Under the pieces are notes generated by a model. It was not told where the DNA came from. It was given only the letters and a program-made list of their open reading frames with translations, and did not search any database. A program made the translations under genes and the position numbers. Below, piece by piece: positions 44,661 through 55,236 of a stretch of 64,000 bases of DNA (within the stretch, counting starts at the first letter, position 1; each line of letters starts with the position of its first letter). The stretch lies in NCBI GenBank assembly GCA_036924285.1, contig JAYKYS010000006.1, positions 27,688,001 to 27,752,000 of the forward strand, read 5' to 3'. The DNA comes from Asterella californica. Taxonomy: Eukaryota > Streptophyta > Marchantiopsida > Marchantiales > Aytoniaceae.

Positions 44661-44862
44661 GGAATTGCATTCGCTGTGATCTATAACATAGAATCAATCT
44701 CAACTTGAACACAAAAGGCTCTAGTACGGTCCGCACAGAATACGATCTAGGGGCACTCAGTGCATATATGGGCCTTAAGCACCTCAAATTCAAAAATGTC
44801 ACTCCATGAGATATAACATAAAACATGTCTCAATCAACTTTATAAAAACAATTTAGAACACA

Positions 44863-45567
44863 TCAAAACATCAAGGTTTGAATAGAAACCCATGGAATTC
44901 TGTTATGTTGGAGATAAATTCTAACCATTTTATTTCTCCGACATCTTCCTATGACATGACTTGACACATGCTCTCTCTGACTCTCCTCTGGATCTCTATC
45001 GTACTCTATGATCATCTCTCCGTCTTCCTCCGTCCAGTCATCATGATTCTTCTGTACAAAGTTGTGCAACATAGCACAACATCCAATCCATGTCACTACA
45101 TGTGTGTTTTTTATACTTACTTGCAACGGAGTGCGAACCTGTTTGAGAGAACGTCATCGAGATTTCAGAATACCAATACAATGTTCGTTTGCTACTCTAG
45201 CATGAGCTAAACAACTATTGAAGTCTTGTTTGTCTTTGTCTCCACTTTCGATTCTAAATGAAAGAACGAGATGAGACATTGGAGAATACCTTGAGTCACC
45301 AAGTAAATTTTGATCTCTCTCAAACAGTGAACTTTCATTGTCAATGTATTTACTAGAGAGGAGACTTGCGTAAACACGTGATACCTTGACACCTTCTAGG
45401 CATATCTGCAAATAAGAAATAAATCTGCTTCTTATGACAACAAACAACTTGAGCATTGATAGAATAATTACAATTCTTGTCGTAATAAGTTTCCTCGTCA
45501 AATCGAGGTCTCTGCGACAAAGATAGTAAAGTGTCATCTATCAACCCTAACCCCAGGAAACCCTTTC
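44863..45567 (-). pseudogene. PIF/Harbinger transposase, C-terminal part
   Basis: Minus strand. It starts at the very edge of the copia LTR (45567) already inside the DDE domain: KGFLGLGLIDDTLLSLSQRP with the first Asp in the IDGT-type motif (here IDDT), then FDEETYYDKNCNYSINAQVV. After frame loss, a second frame carries NLLGDSRYSPMSHLV (second Asp in GDS) and LAHARVANEHCIGILKSR (the Glu). A third segment ends in WIGCCAMLHNFVQKNHDDW and a charged tail (44863-45126). The DDE triad is readable but spread over three frames. The N-terminal half is missing because the copia array sits there. A dead PIF/HARBI1-type transposase. Confidence 0.88.
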
Positions 45568-45818
45568 TGTTGAGATCAGGGAACTATAAGCACTCACAAG
45601 ACAAGACAACCATAGCCTAAGCCTGAACTGAAGAAAGGTAGAGAGAATCTCACACAAGAGAGTTCGTCGAGAGTCATCAGTCCTTCTTTACTAATATGAA
45701 AGAGAAAAAGACAAAGAAGGGATAAACTGGAGTTGGACCTCAAACCCTAAACTAAATAGGTTAGGAATTAGAGCAAACTATGACTACAGTGCATAGTTAG
45801 CTTGCACAGTCTTTAACA
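45568..45818 (-). repeat. copia LTR1 (3' LTR of unit A)
   Basis: 251 bp, TGTTGAGATC...CTTTAACA. Preceded on the minus strand by the purine-rich CTTGAAGGAGAG. More diverged from LTR2 and LTR3 than those are from each other, with a small deletion of about 7 bp near 45650. Confidence 0.9.
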
Positions 45819-47968
45819 CTCTCCTTCAAGCTAGAATCTATGTCCTTAACACCTAGACACAACTTGAAATACTCAAATTTATCTCTAGGTAAGGCCTTGG
45901 TGATGAAGATACCTAAGATCAATCTCTCCAGCTAACACTTTCTCCTTGATGAAGTGATAATGGACCTCTATATGTTTGGTCCTAGCATGGAAAATAAGAT
46001 TAGAAGCAAGTTTAATGCTGCTGATGTTGTCGGTGTGCAAAACAACTAGATCAGAAAATGTGACACCCATATCATCCAAAAGGGTGCGAAGTCAAACAGA
46101 TTCACATGTAGCATTGGTGGCACCTTTGTATTTTGCTTGACAATCTGACCGATTGTCAAATTGTCAAATTGAATACAAAGGTGAACCGAACCTCTTATGT
46201 CACAACTGTAGAGTCGAAATCTGAGAACCATCTATCAACATGACAGTCTCAGTTGCTGATATAGTTGCATCTAACTTGAAGAGCCTACCAACCTTAGTTC
46301 CTTTGACCACTACAATGTGGTCTTCAATTTGAACAAAACAACCATGCTTGTTGAATCTAACCTCATAACCTTGTTCAACAATCTGACCTACTGAGATCAA
46401 ATTCTTGGTTATGGTAGGAACATACAGAACATCCCCTAAAGCTGAGATTTTCAAGGATGAAATAGAGATAGGTACAATACCGAGATGAGTAATCGGATGT
46501 TGAGTATCATCACCAGTGTAGACATTTGCTGGAGTCTTCACAGGAACTTTGCTACTGAATCACTCTCCTTGTGCAGTCATGTGATTTGAGCAACCGGAGT
46601 TTATGTACCAACTTTCAACAGATTTGGTCATAACACCCATGACATGCTGCATGATTAACATACTACCATCTGAATGGGAGTCCTCCATCGAAGCAAAGTT
46701 CGAATTTTGAGGTTGCTTATTAGTCTTGATGTCATTCTGCTTCTTGAAGTAGTTCTTCTCAAGGTGACCCGCCTTGTTGCACTAGTTGCAAGGACGAGTA
46801 CCTGCAAAATCTTTGTTTTGCGTATATTGTTGTTGTTGACCTCGTCCAACAGAGTTGCTTCTTCTTTTGTCTCAGCCTCGATCCTTGCCTCTGTCCCTAT
46901 CAGCGAACAAGGTTTGCTCTAGAGTCAAATTTGGACCAGCTGCACTCAATAGCCTCATTTCTTCTGATACTAGCATAGGCATTAGTTCTTCAAACATGGG
47001 ATAAGTATCTCCGACAACAATAGAAGTTTCGAAGGCCTTGTATTCCTTACCAAGTCCTTGAATGGTATGGAGAATGAGATCATCATCTTCGACTTTCACA
47101 CCAATGCTACTCAGTTGTTCGACTAGACCTCTGATCAGATAAACATAATCTGTAATCGTCGAAGTACCTTTCTTGACCTCCAGAAGCTGCTGCTTCAGTT
47201 GCAACTTACGTGCTTTAGTTGATGTCTGGAACACATTCGCCAAGGTATCCCAAACTTTCTTAAGAATGTCAATTGTCTGTATGTAACCAAACATCTGAGA
47301 CAAAAGACACAACGACATGTAGTGCACAGCTTGCTGAGCACGTCTGTTCCATTCAGCAACAATCGGATCTCTAGCATCCTCAGGTGGTTTGCTGTCAGTG
47401 TCTGTGACAAGACTATGGGATCCATATCCCTTGAGAAAGGCAGTAATTCGATACTTCCATATCGAGTAGTTGTTCTTGTCAAGAGGTTCACCTGTGATGC
47501 CTAAGAATGTATCTATCCTGCCACTCATGACGCTATAGATGACATACGTCGAATTTGCAAACAAACTCAAAATGAATCGAGAAAAGTGACAATGAAAAGA
47601 TTTTGAAGAAGTAAATCGCTAATGAAATATAACTTTGGCTGCTAGGTCTGTCGATCCGCAATTGTCAGAATGACCAAAATCGATTGTTAAGACCTTCAAA
47701 ATAGCGGTCAAAGTCGTTTTGACCTAAACGACAAAAAATAGCAACTCTGCATACAACCTCACTTTCCACCTATTTTAAGATGCTAAAACAGAGTGGAAGA
47801 CTTCCAAAATCACCTTTTTGTGTTTAAGGTTTCATTCCAGTTTGGTAGGTTCAACCTTGCTGAAAAATCGAAGATGTCAGAAAAACCTATCACCTCGCCT
47901 TCACATTCTCGACCTCAAACATTCTCATCTTTTCTCAAACACTCTCATCCTCTCCTGCTCTAATACCA
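45819..47968 (-). pseudogene. copia unit A, internally deleted
   Basis: 2,150 bp instead of about 4,530. From the right: primer-binding site (one mismatch, 47957-47968), then Gag from the ATG ending at 47528 (MSGRIDTFLGITGEPL), open through 46872. The zinc knuckle is destroyed relative to unit B: a stop replaces Tyr in CN-C, and the last Cys is Tyr. The protease active Asp is Asn (codon 46599-46601), and a stop follows in GEW. Shortly after the pre-integrase segment (ends near 46190) the sequence jumps to RNase H: integrase and RT are gone. RNase H (HTDNISSIKLAS) is readable near 46035-45990. Confidence 0.88.
46121..46183. repeat. palindromic filler at the unit A deletion junction
   Basis: The RNase H side ends CACCTTTGTATT (46121-46132), and an exact inverted copy AATACAAAGGTG (46172-46183) precedes the pre-integrase side. 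Between them lie a second inverted pair, TTGACAATC/GATTGTCAA, and a short direct repeat (AATTGTCA). None of this filler is in units B or C. Confidence 0.85.
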
Positions 47969-48226
47969 TGTTGAGATCAAGGAACTGTAAGCACTCATAA
48001 GACAAGGCAGCCATAGCCTAAGCCTGAACTGAAGAGAGGTAGAGAGAATCTAAAAATCACACAAGAGCGTTCGTCGAGAGTCATCAGCCCCTCTTTACTA
48101 ATATGAAAGAGAAAAAGACAAAGAAGGAGTAAATTGGGGGTGGGTCCCCAAACCCTAAACTAACTAGGTTAGGAATTAGAGCAAACTACGACTACAATGC
48201 ATAGTTAGCTTACATGGTCTTTAACA
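47969..48226 (-). repeat. copia LTR2 (5' LTR of A, 3' LTR of B)
   Basis: 258 bp, TGTTGAGATC...CTTTAACA. It differs from LTR3 at about ten positions by eye, nearly all transitions. Confidence 0.93.
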
Positions 48227-51200
48227 CTCTCTCTCAAGCTAGAATCTATGTCTTTAACACCTAGACACAACCTGAAATACTCAAATTTATCTCTAGGTAA
48301 GGCATTGGTGAAAATATCAAGAACTTACTCATCAATAGGAAGATATCTAAGATCAATCTCTCCAGCTAACACTTTCTCCCTGATGAAGTGATAATGGACC
48401 TCTATATGTTTGGTCCTAGCATGGAAAATAGGATTAGAAGCAAGTTTAATGCTGCTGATGTTGTCGGTGTGCAAAACAACTGGATCAAAAAATGTGACAC
48501 CTATATCATCCAAAAGGATGCGAAGCCAAACAGATTCACATGTAAAATTGGTGGCACCTTTGTATTCTGCTTTTGTAGAAGACAAAGCAACTGTTTGTTG
48601 CTTTTTCGATTGTCAACTAATCGCATAGAAACCTGACGTAGATCTCCTGTCATGAGTACTTCCAGCCAAATCTGCATCAGTAAAGTCTTATAACACAAGA
48701 GGCTTACCAGAAGGAAAGTAAAGTCCAAATTGAAGTGTAAACTTCACATACCGTAGAATCCGTCGAACTGCATCAAGGTGAAACTTCCTTGGAGTCTGTA
48801 CGTACTGGCTGACTAAGCCAACAGCATAAGATAAATCCGGCCTAGTTATAGTAAGGTAGATCAGACTACTTACTATCTGTCGATACATGAAGGAATCTGC
48901 TAGCAACTCGCCATCTTCTACATTTAGCTTAACACTAGCAGCAAGAGGGATAGAGATTGGTTTAGAGGTAGTCATCCAGAACTTCTCCAAAATGTTTAGA
49001 CAATATTGTCTCTGCAGCAGCCATAACGCAACACCATTCTTGACAAACTCAATGCCCAAGAAGTACTTGAGTTATTGGAGATCCTTCATGTCAAACTCTC
49101 TCTTCAGCTGATCTTTCACCCGTTGGATGAGATGCTCACAACTCCCAGTGAGGATCAAGTCATCAACGTAGATGATCAGTAGTACAAATTCTTGGCTTGA
49201 ATGCAAAGAATACAGCGAAGAGTCCGAACTGCACACAGTAAAGTCAAGAGATAACAAGAATGAATTGATCTTGGCATTCCAAGCTCTAAGAGCTTGCTTA
49301 AGTCCATATAAGGACTTCTTGAGTCTACAGACTCTCTCAGGATACTTGTAATCTTCATATTCAGGGGGTTGCACCATGTAGACCTCCTCTTCCAAATCCT
49401 CATTAAGAAAAGTATTGATGAAGTCCATCTGATGAAGGTGCCACCCTCTACTTGTAGCCAATGTCACAAGTGTACGAATAGAAGCCATCTTGGCTACTAG
49501 ACTGAATGTCTCATCGAAATCAGTTCCATATTGTTGTGCACAACCCTTGGCTACAAGTCTGGCCTTGCACTTAGACACAGAACCATCCGAATTCTTCTTG
49601 ACCTTGTAAACACACATGGAGCAAATGGCTTTCTTACTAAGGGGTAAGTCAACGAGGTACCATGTTTGTTGATGTTGTAATGTTGCAAATTCAGCCTCCA
49701 TAGCCTGCACCCATTCTGCTTGATGCATCGCCTCCTCAAGAGAATTCGGTTCTTGTACATCATGTACTACATTCACCATGTATGCATGTTGTTCTGCAAA
49801 AAATCCTTCACACGGAAAACGTTGTAATGGTACTTTACCCTACTGGACCTACGCAGATCAATCATTTGAGCTGAAGGAGTAGTCTCAACTCTAAAAGGCT
49901 GAGATGAAGTGATAACGTGATCATCTATTGGAGACAAAGATTGTGCATGACGTTGTTGATCTGCCATCTGTTGTAATACAGGATGAGAGCTAGTGGATTT
50001 AGTAGGTGGTGCAATAACCTGTCCAGACCAAGGAGTTCTCACAGGATGTGAAGCAGTAAAGCTAGTAGATTGTGAAGTAGGTGCTATTGGTTGTATAATA
50101 GACACAATAGATTCTACATCGGTGGATGTAGACTTGAACCAGGACTTGATTTCATCAAAGACAACATCTCTGCTTACATGTAAGATATCGAAATGGGATC
50201 ATAACATTTATAGCCCTTCCGATCTGAAGCATAACTTAAAAACACACACTTCCAAGCTTTCGGATCCAACTTACTATGCCTTTCACCTGGTATAGGAACA
50301 AAGCAGACACTCCCAAATATCCTTAGGGAAGCTATATCCGGCTGTTGATTGTACAGTACCTCAAATGGTGTGTGAACTGCTGCAGTTGGAGACCTGTTCA
50401 TAAGATAAACAACAATGGATACAACTTCTACCTAGTAATACTTAAGCATAGCTTTCTCATTGAGTAAAGCTCTAGCGCATTCAGCCATATGTCTGTTCTT
50501 GTGCTCTGCAACTCCATTTTGCTGAGGGTTGTAACTGCATGTGACTTATGTCATGTTGTTGCAGAAGGTATTAAACTGGCCGGAAATGAACTCGCCTCCT
50601 CCATCAGACGTAGACGAAGGATGCTATGCTTGAACTGCTTCTCTACTAGACTCTTAAATGACTGAAATACAACAAAGATATCTGACTTGGCCTTCAAGAA
50701 CTAGACCCAAGTGAATCTCGAACAATTGTCAATGGATGAAATAAAGTATTGAGAACCTTGCATACTCGCTTGAGAAGCTGTCCAAACATCTGTGTGAATA
50801 AGCTCTAACACAGTAGAAGCTCTAGTGCCCTTATGAGAGAAGGGTTGCCTAGCCTGCTTACCAAACTGACAAGCTTCACAGACCTCTACAGGAATAGCAT
50901 CTGTGAATTTTGGAATACCTACAACTAGATTAGAAGTAGGCAAAGCCTTAAGACATGGGAAGTTCATATGACCGAACCTCTTATGTCACAACTGTAGAGT
51001 CGAAATCTGAGAACCATCTATCAACATGACAGTCTCAGTTGCTGATATAGTTGCATCTAACTTGAAGAGCCTACCAACCTTAGTTCCTTTGACCACTACA
51101 ATGTGGTCTTCAATTTGAACAAAACAACCATGCTTGTTGAATCTAACCTCATAACCTTGTTCAACAATCTGACCTACTGAGATCAAATTCTTGGTTATGG

Positions 51201-52755
51201 TAGGAACATACAGAACATCCCCTAAAGCTGAGATTTTCGAGGATGAAATAGAGATAAGTACAGTACCGAGATGAGTAATCGGATGTTGAGTACCATCACC
51301 AGTGTAGACATTTGATGGAGTCTTCACATGAACTTTGCTACTGAACCACTCTCCTTGTGCAGTCATGTGATTTGAGCAACCGGAGTCTATGTACCAACTT
51401 TCAGCAGATTTGGTCATAACATCCATGACATGCTGCATGGTTAACATACTACCATCTGAATGAGAGTCCTCCATGGAAGCAAAGTTCGAATTTTGAGGTT
51501 GCTTATTAGTCTTGATGTCATTCTGCTTCTTGAAGCAGTTCTTCTCAAGGTGACCCACCTTGTTGCAGTAGTTGCAAGGACGAGTATCTGCAAAATCTTT
51601 GTTTTGCGTATATTGTTGTTGTTGACCTCGTCCAACAGAGTTGCTTCTTCTTCTGCCTCTGCCTCGACCCTTGCCTCTGCCCCTACCAGCGAACAGGGCT
51701 TGCTCTAGAGTCGAATTTGGACCAGCTGCACTCAATAGCCTCATTTCTTCTGATACTAGCATAGGCATTAGTTCTTCAAATGTGGGATAAGTATCCCTGA
51801 CAGCAATAGAAGTTTCGAAGGCCTTGTATTCCTTACCAAGTCCTTGAATGGTATGGAGAATGAGATCATCAATTTCGACCTTCACACCAATGCTGCTCAG
51901 TTGTTCGACTAGACCTCTAATCAGGTAAACATAATATGTAATCGTCGAAGTACCTTTCTTGACCTCCAGAAGCTGCTGCTTCAGTTGCAACTTACGTGCT
52001 TTGGTTGATGTCTGGAACACATTCGTCAAGGTATCCCAAACTTCCTTAGGAATGTCAATTGTCTGTATGTAACCAAACATCTGAGACGAAACACACAACG
52101 ACATATAGTGCACAGCTTGCTGAGCACGTCTGTTTCATTCAGCAACAATCGGATCTCCAACATCCTCAGGTGGTTTGCTGTCAGTGTTCGTGACAAGACC
52201 ATGGGATCCATATCCCTTGAGAAAGGCAGTAATTCGATACTTCTATATCGAGTAGTTGTTCTTGCCAAGAGGTTCACCTATGATGCCTAAGAATGTGTCT
52301 ATCTTGCCACTCATGACGCTATAGACGACAGACGTCGAATTTGCAAACAAACTCAAAATGAATCGAGAAAAGTGACAATGGAAAGATATCGAAGAAGTAA
52401 ATCGCAAATGAAATTTAACTCCAGATGCTAGGTCTGTCGATCCGCAATTGTCAGAATGACCAAAATCGATTGTTAAGACCTTCAAAATAGCGGTCAAAGT
52501 CGTTTTGACCTAGATGACAAAAAATAACAATTTTTGCATACAACCTCACTTTCCACCTGTTTTCAGATGCTAAAACCGAGTGGAAGACTTCCAAAATCAC
52601 CTTTTTGTGTTTAAGGTTTCATTCCAGTTTGGTAGGTTCAACCTTGCTGAAAAATTGAAGATGCCAGAAAAACCTATCACCTCGCCTTCACATTCTCGAC
52701 CTCAAACACTCTCATCTTTCCTCAAACACTCTCATCCTCTCCTGCTCTGATACCA
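48227..52755 (-). pseudogene. copia unit B, full-length internal region with stops
   Basis: 4,529 bp. From right to left on the minus strand: primer-binding site GGTATCAGAGC (52744-52755). Gag from the ATG ending at 52314, with early stops at 52243-52245 and 52135-52137. Then a long open stretch, 52113-50986, with the CCHC knuckle CNYCNKVGHLEKNCF and protease WYIDSGCSNHM. Next the pre-integrase and integrase zinc module (CEACQFGKQARQPF), and the integrase core start LIHTDVWTASQ. RT (CRLKKSLYGLKQA, IYVDDLILTG) is open in 49779-49072. RNase H follows (SSTKAEYKGAT, HTDNISSIKLAS). The purine tract lies beside LTR2. Several frameshifts and stops in integrase and at the RT-RNase H join make it non-coding as a whole. 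Both stops near the Gag start replace TGG codons kept in unit A. Confidence 0.92.
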
Positions 52756-53013
52756 TGTTGAGATCAAGGAACTGTAAGCACTCATAAGACAAGGCAGCCA
52801 TAGCCTAAGCCTGAACTGAAGAGAGGTGGAGAGAATCTGAAAATCACACAAGAGCGTTCGTCGAGGGTCATCAGCCCCTCTTTACTAATATGAAAGAGAA
52901 AAAGACAAGGAAGGGGTAAATTGAGGTTGGGTCCCCAAACCCTAAACTAACTAGGTTAGGAATTAGAGCAAACTACGACTACAGTGCATAGTTAGCTTGC
53001 ACGGTCTTTAACA
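52756..53013 (-). repeat. copia LTR3 (5' LTR of B, 3' LTR of C)
   Basis: 258 bp with the same ends. The primer-binding site of B lies to its left and the polypurine tract of C to its right (CTTGAGGGAGAG on the minus strand). Confidence 0.93.
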
Positions 53014-55236
53014 CTCTCCCTCAAGCTAGAATCTATGTCCTTAACACCTAGACACAACCTGAAATACTCAAATTTATCTCTAGGTAAGGCCTTGGTGAAA
53101 ATATCAACAACTTGCTCATCAGTAGGAAGATACCTAAGATCAATCTCTCCAGCTAACACTTTCTCCCTGATGAAGTGATAATGGACCTCTATATGTTTGG
53201 TCCTAGCATGGAAAATAGGATTAGAAGCAAGTTTAATGCTGCTGATGTTGTCGGTGTGCAAAACAACTGGATCAAAAAATGTGACACCCATATCATCCAA
53301 AAGGGTGCGAAGCCAAACAGACTCACATGTAGCATTGGTGGCACCTTTGTATTCTGCTTTTGTAGAAGACAAAGCAACTGTTTGTTGCTTTTTTGATTGT
53401 CAACTAATCGCAAAATCTCCAAAGCAGAAAATGAAACCTGACATAGATCTCCTGTCATGAGTACTTCCAGCCCAATCTGCATCAGTAAAGCTTTGTAACA
53501 CAAGAGGCTTACCAAAAGGAAAGTAAAGTCCAAACTGAAGTGTAAACTTCACATACCGTAGAATCCGTCGAACTGCATCAAGGTGTGACTTCCTTGGAGC
53601 CTGTACGTACTGACTGACTAAGCCAACATCATAAGATAAATCTGGCCTAGTTATAGTAAGGTAGATCAAGCTACCTACGATCTGTCGATACATGAAGGAA
53701 TCTGCTAGCAACTCGCCATCTTCTGCATTTAGCTTAACACTAGCAACAACAGGTATAGAGATTGGTTTAGAGACAGTCATCCCGAACTTCCCCAAATGTT
53801 CACAATATTGTCTCTGCAGCAGCCATAACGCAACACCATTCTTGACAAACTCAATGCCCAAGAAGTACTTGAGTTGTTGGAGATCCTTCATGTCAAACTC
53901 TCTCTTCAGCTGATCTTTCACCCGTTGGATGAGATGCTCACAACTCCCAGTGAGGATCAAGTCATCAACGTAGATGATCAGTAGTACAAATTCTTTGGCT
54001 TGAATGCAAAGAATACAGCGAAGAGTCCGAACTGCACACAGTAAAGTCAAGAGATAACAAGAATGAATTGATCTTGGCATTCCAAGCTCTAAGAGCTTGC
54101 TTAAGTCCATATAAGGACTTCTTGAGTCTACAGACTCTCTCAGGATACTTGGAATCCTCATATTCAGGGGGTTGCACCATGTAGACCTCCTCTTCCAAAT
54201 CCCCATTAAGAAAAGCGTTGTTGAAGTCCATCTGATGAAGGTGTCACCCTCTACTTGTAGCCAATGCCACAAGTGTACGAATAGAAGCCATCTTGGCTAT
54301 TGGACTGAATGTCTCATCGAAATCAGTTCCATATTGTTGTGCACAACCCTTGGCTACAAGTCTGGCCTTGCACTTAGACACAGAACCATCAGAATTTCTC
54401 TTGACCTTGTAAATCCACATGGAGCAAATGACTTTCTTACTAGGGGGTAAGTCAACGAGGTCCCATGTTTGTTGATGTTGTAATGCTGCAAGTTCAGCCT
54501 CCATAGCATGCATCCATTCTGCTTGATTCATCGCCTCCTAAAGAGAATTTGGTTCTTGTACATCTTGTACTACATTCACCATGTATGCATAGTGTTCTGC
54601 AAACATCCTTCACACGGAAAACATTGTACATGGTACTTTACCCTACTGGACCTACGCAGATCAGTCATCTGAGCTGAAGGAGTAGTCTCAACTCTAAAAG
54701 GCTGAGATGAAGTGGTAACGTGATCATCTATTGGAGACGAAGATTGTGCATGACGTTGTTGATCTGCCATCTGTTGTAATACAAGATGAGAGCTAGTGGA
54801 TTGAGTATGTGGTGCAATAACCTGTCCAGACCAAGAAGTTCTCACAGGATGTGAAGCAGTAGAGCTAGTAGATTGTGAAGTAGGTGTTACTGGTTGTATA
54901 ACAGACACAATAGGTTCTACATCGGTGGATGTAGACTTGAACCAGGACTTGATTTCATCAAAGATAACATCTCTGCTTACATGCAAGGTATCGAAATGGG
55001 ATCATAACATCTATAGCCCTTCTGATCTGAAGCATAACTTAAAAACACACACTTCCAAGCTTTCGGATCCAACTTACTATGCCTTTCACCTGGTATATGA
55101 ATAAAGCAGACACTCCCAAATATCCTTAGGGAAGTTATATCCGGCTGTTGATTGTACAGTACCTCAAATGGTGTCTTCTTATGAACTGCTGCAGTTGGAA
55201 ATCTATTCATAAGATAAACAGCAATGGATACAGCTT
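53014..55236 (-). pseudogene. copia unit C, 5' truncated
   Basis: It holds, from right to left, the integrase C-terminal region (TPFEVLYNQQPDITSLRIFG), a linker, RT and RNase H. RT catalytic IYVDDLILTG is present. One extra T in the run near 53994 shifts the frame upstream of it relative to unit B. RNase H is cleaner here than in B (SSTKAEYKGATNATCESVW; ends LPTDEQVVDIFTKALPRDKF, running into the LTR to a stop at 52992). Similarity to unit B stops after ATGGATACAGCTT at 55236. Gag, protease and the integrase catalytic part are missing. Confidence 0.9.

Larger units (their letters stand above)
45568..55236 (-). mobile_element. tandem Ty1/copia array (three units sharing LTRs)
   Basis: Order on the plus strand is LTR1, internal A, LTR2, internal B, LTR3, internal C, all on the minus strand. 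LTR2 has unit A's primer-binding site on its left and unit B's polypurine tract on its right; LTR3 likewise joins B and C. No target duplication separates the units, so they are not independent insertions. Such arrays arise by unequal recombination between LTRs or by integration of tandem forms. The left end abuts a PIF transposase; the right end (55236) is a truncation inside integrase. Confidence 0.9.
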
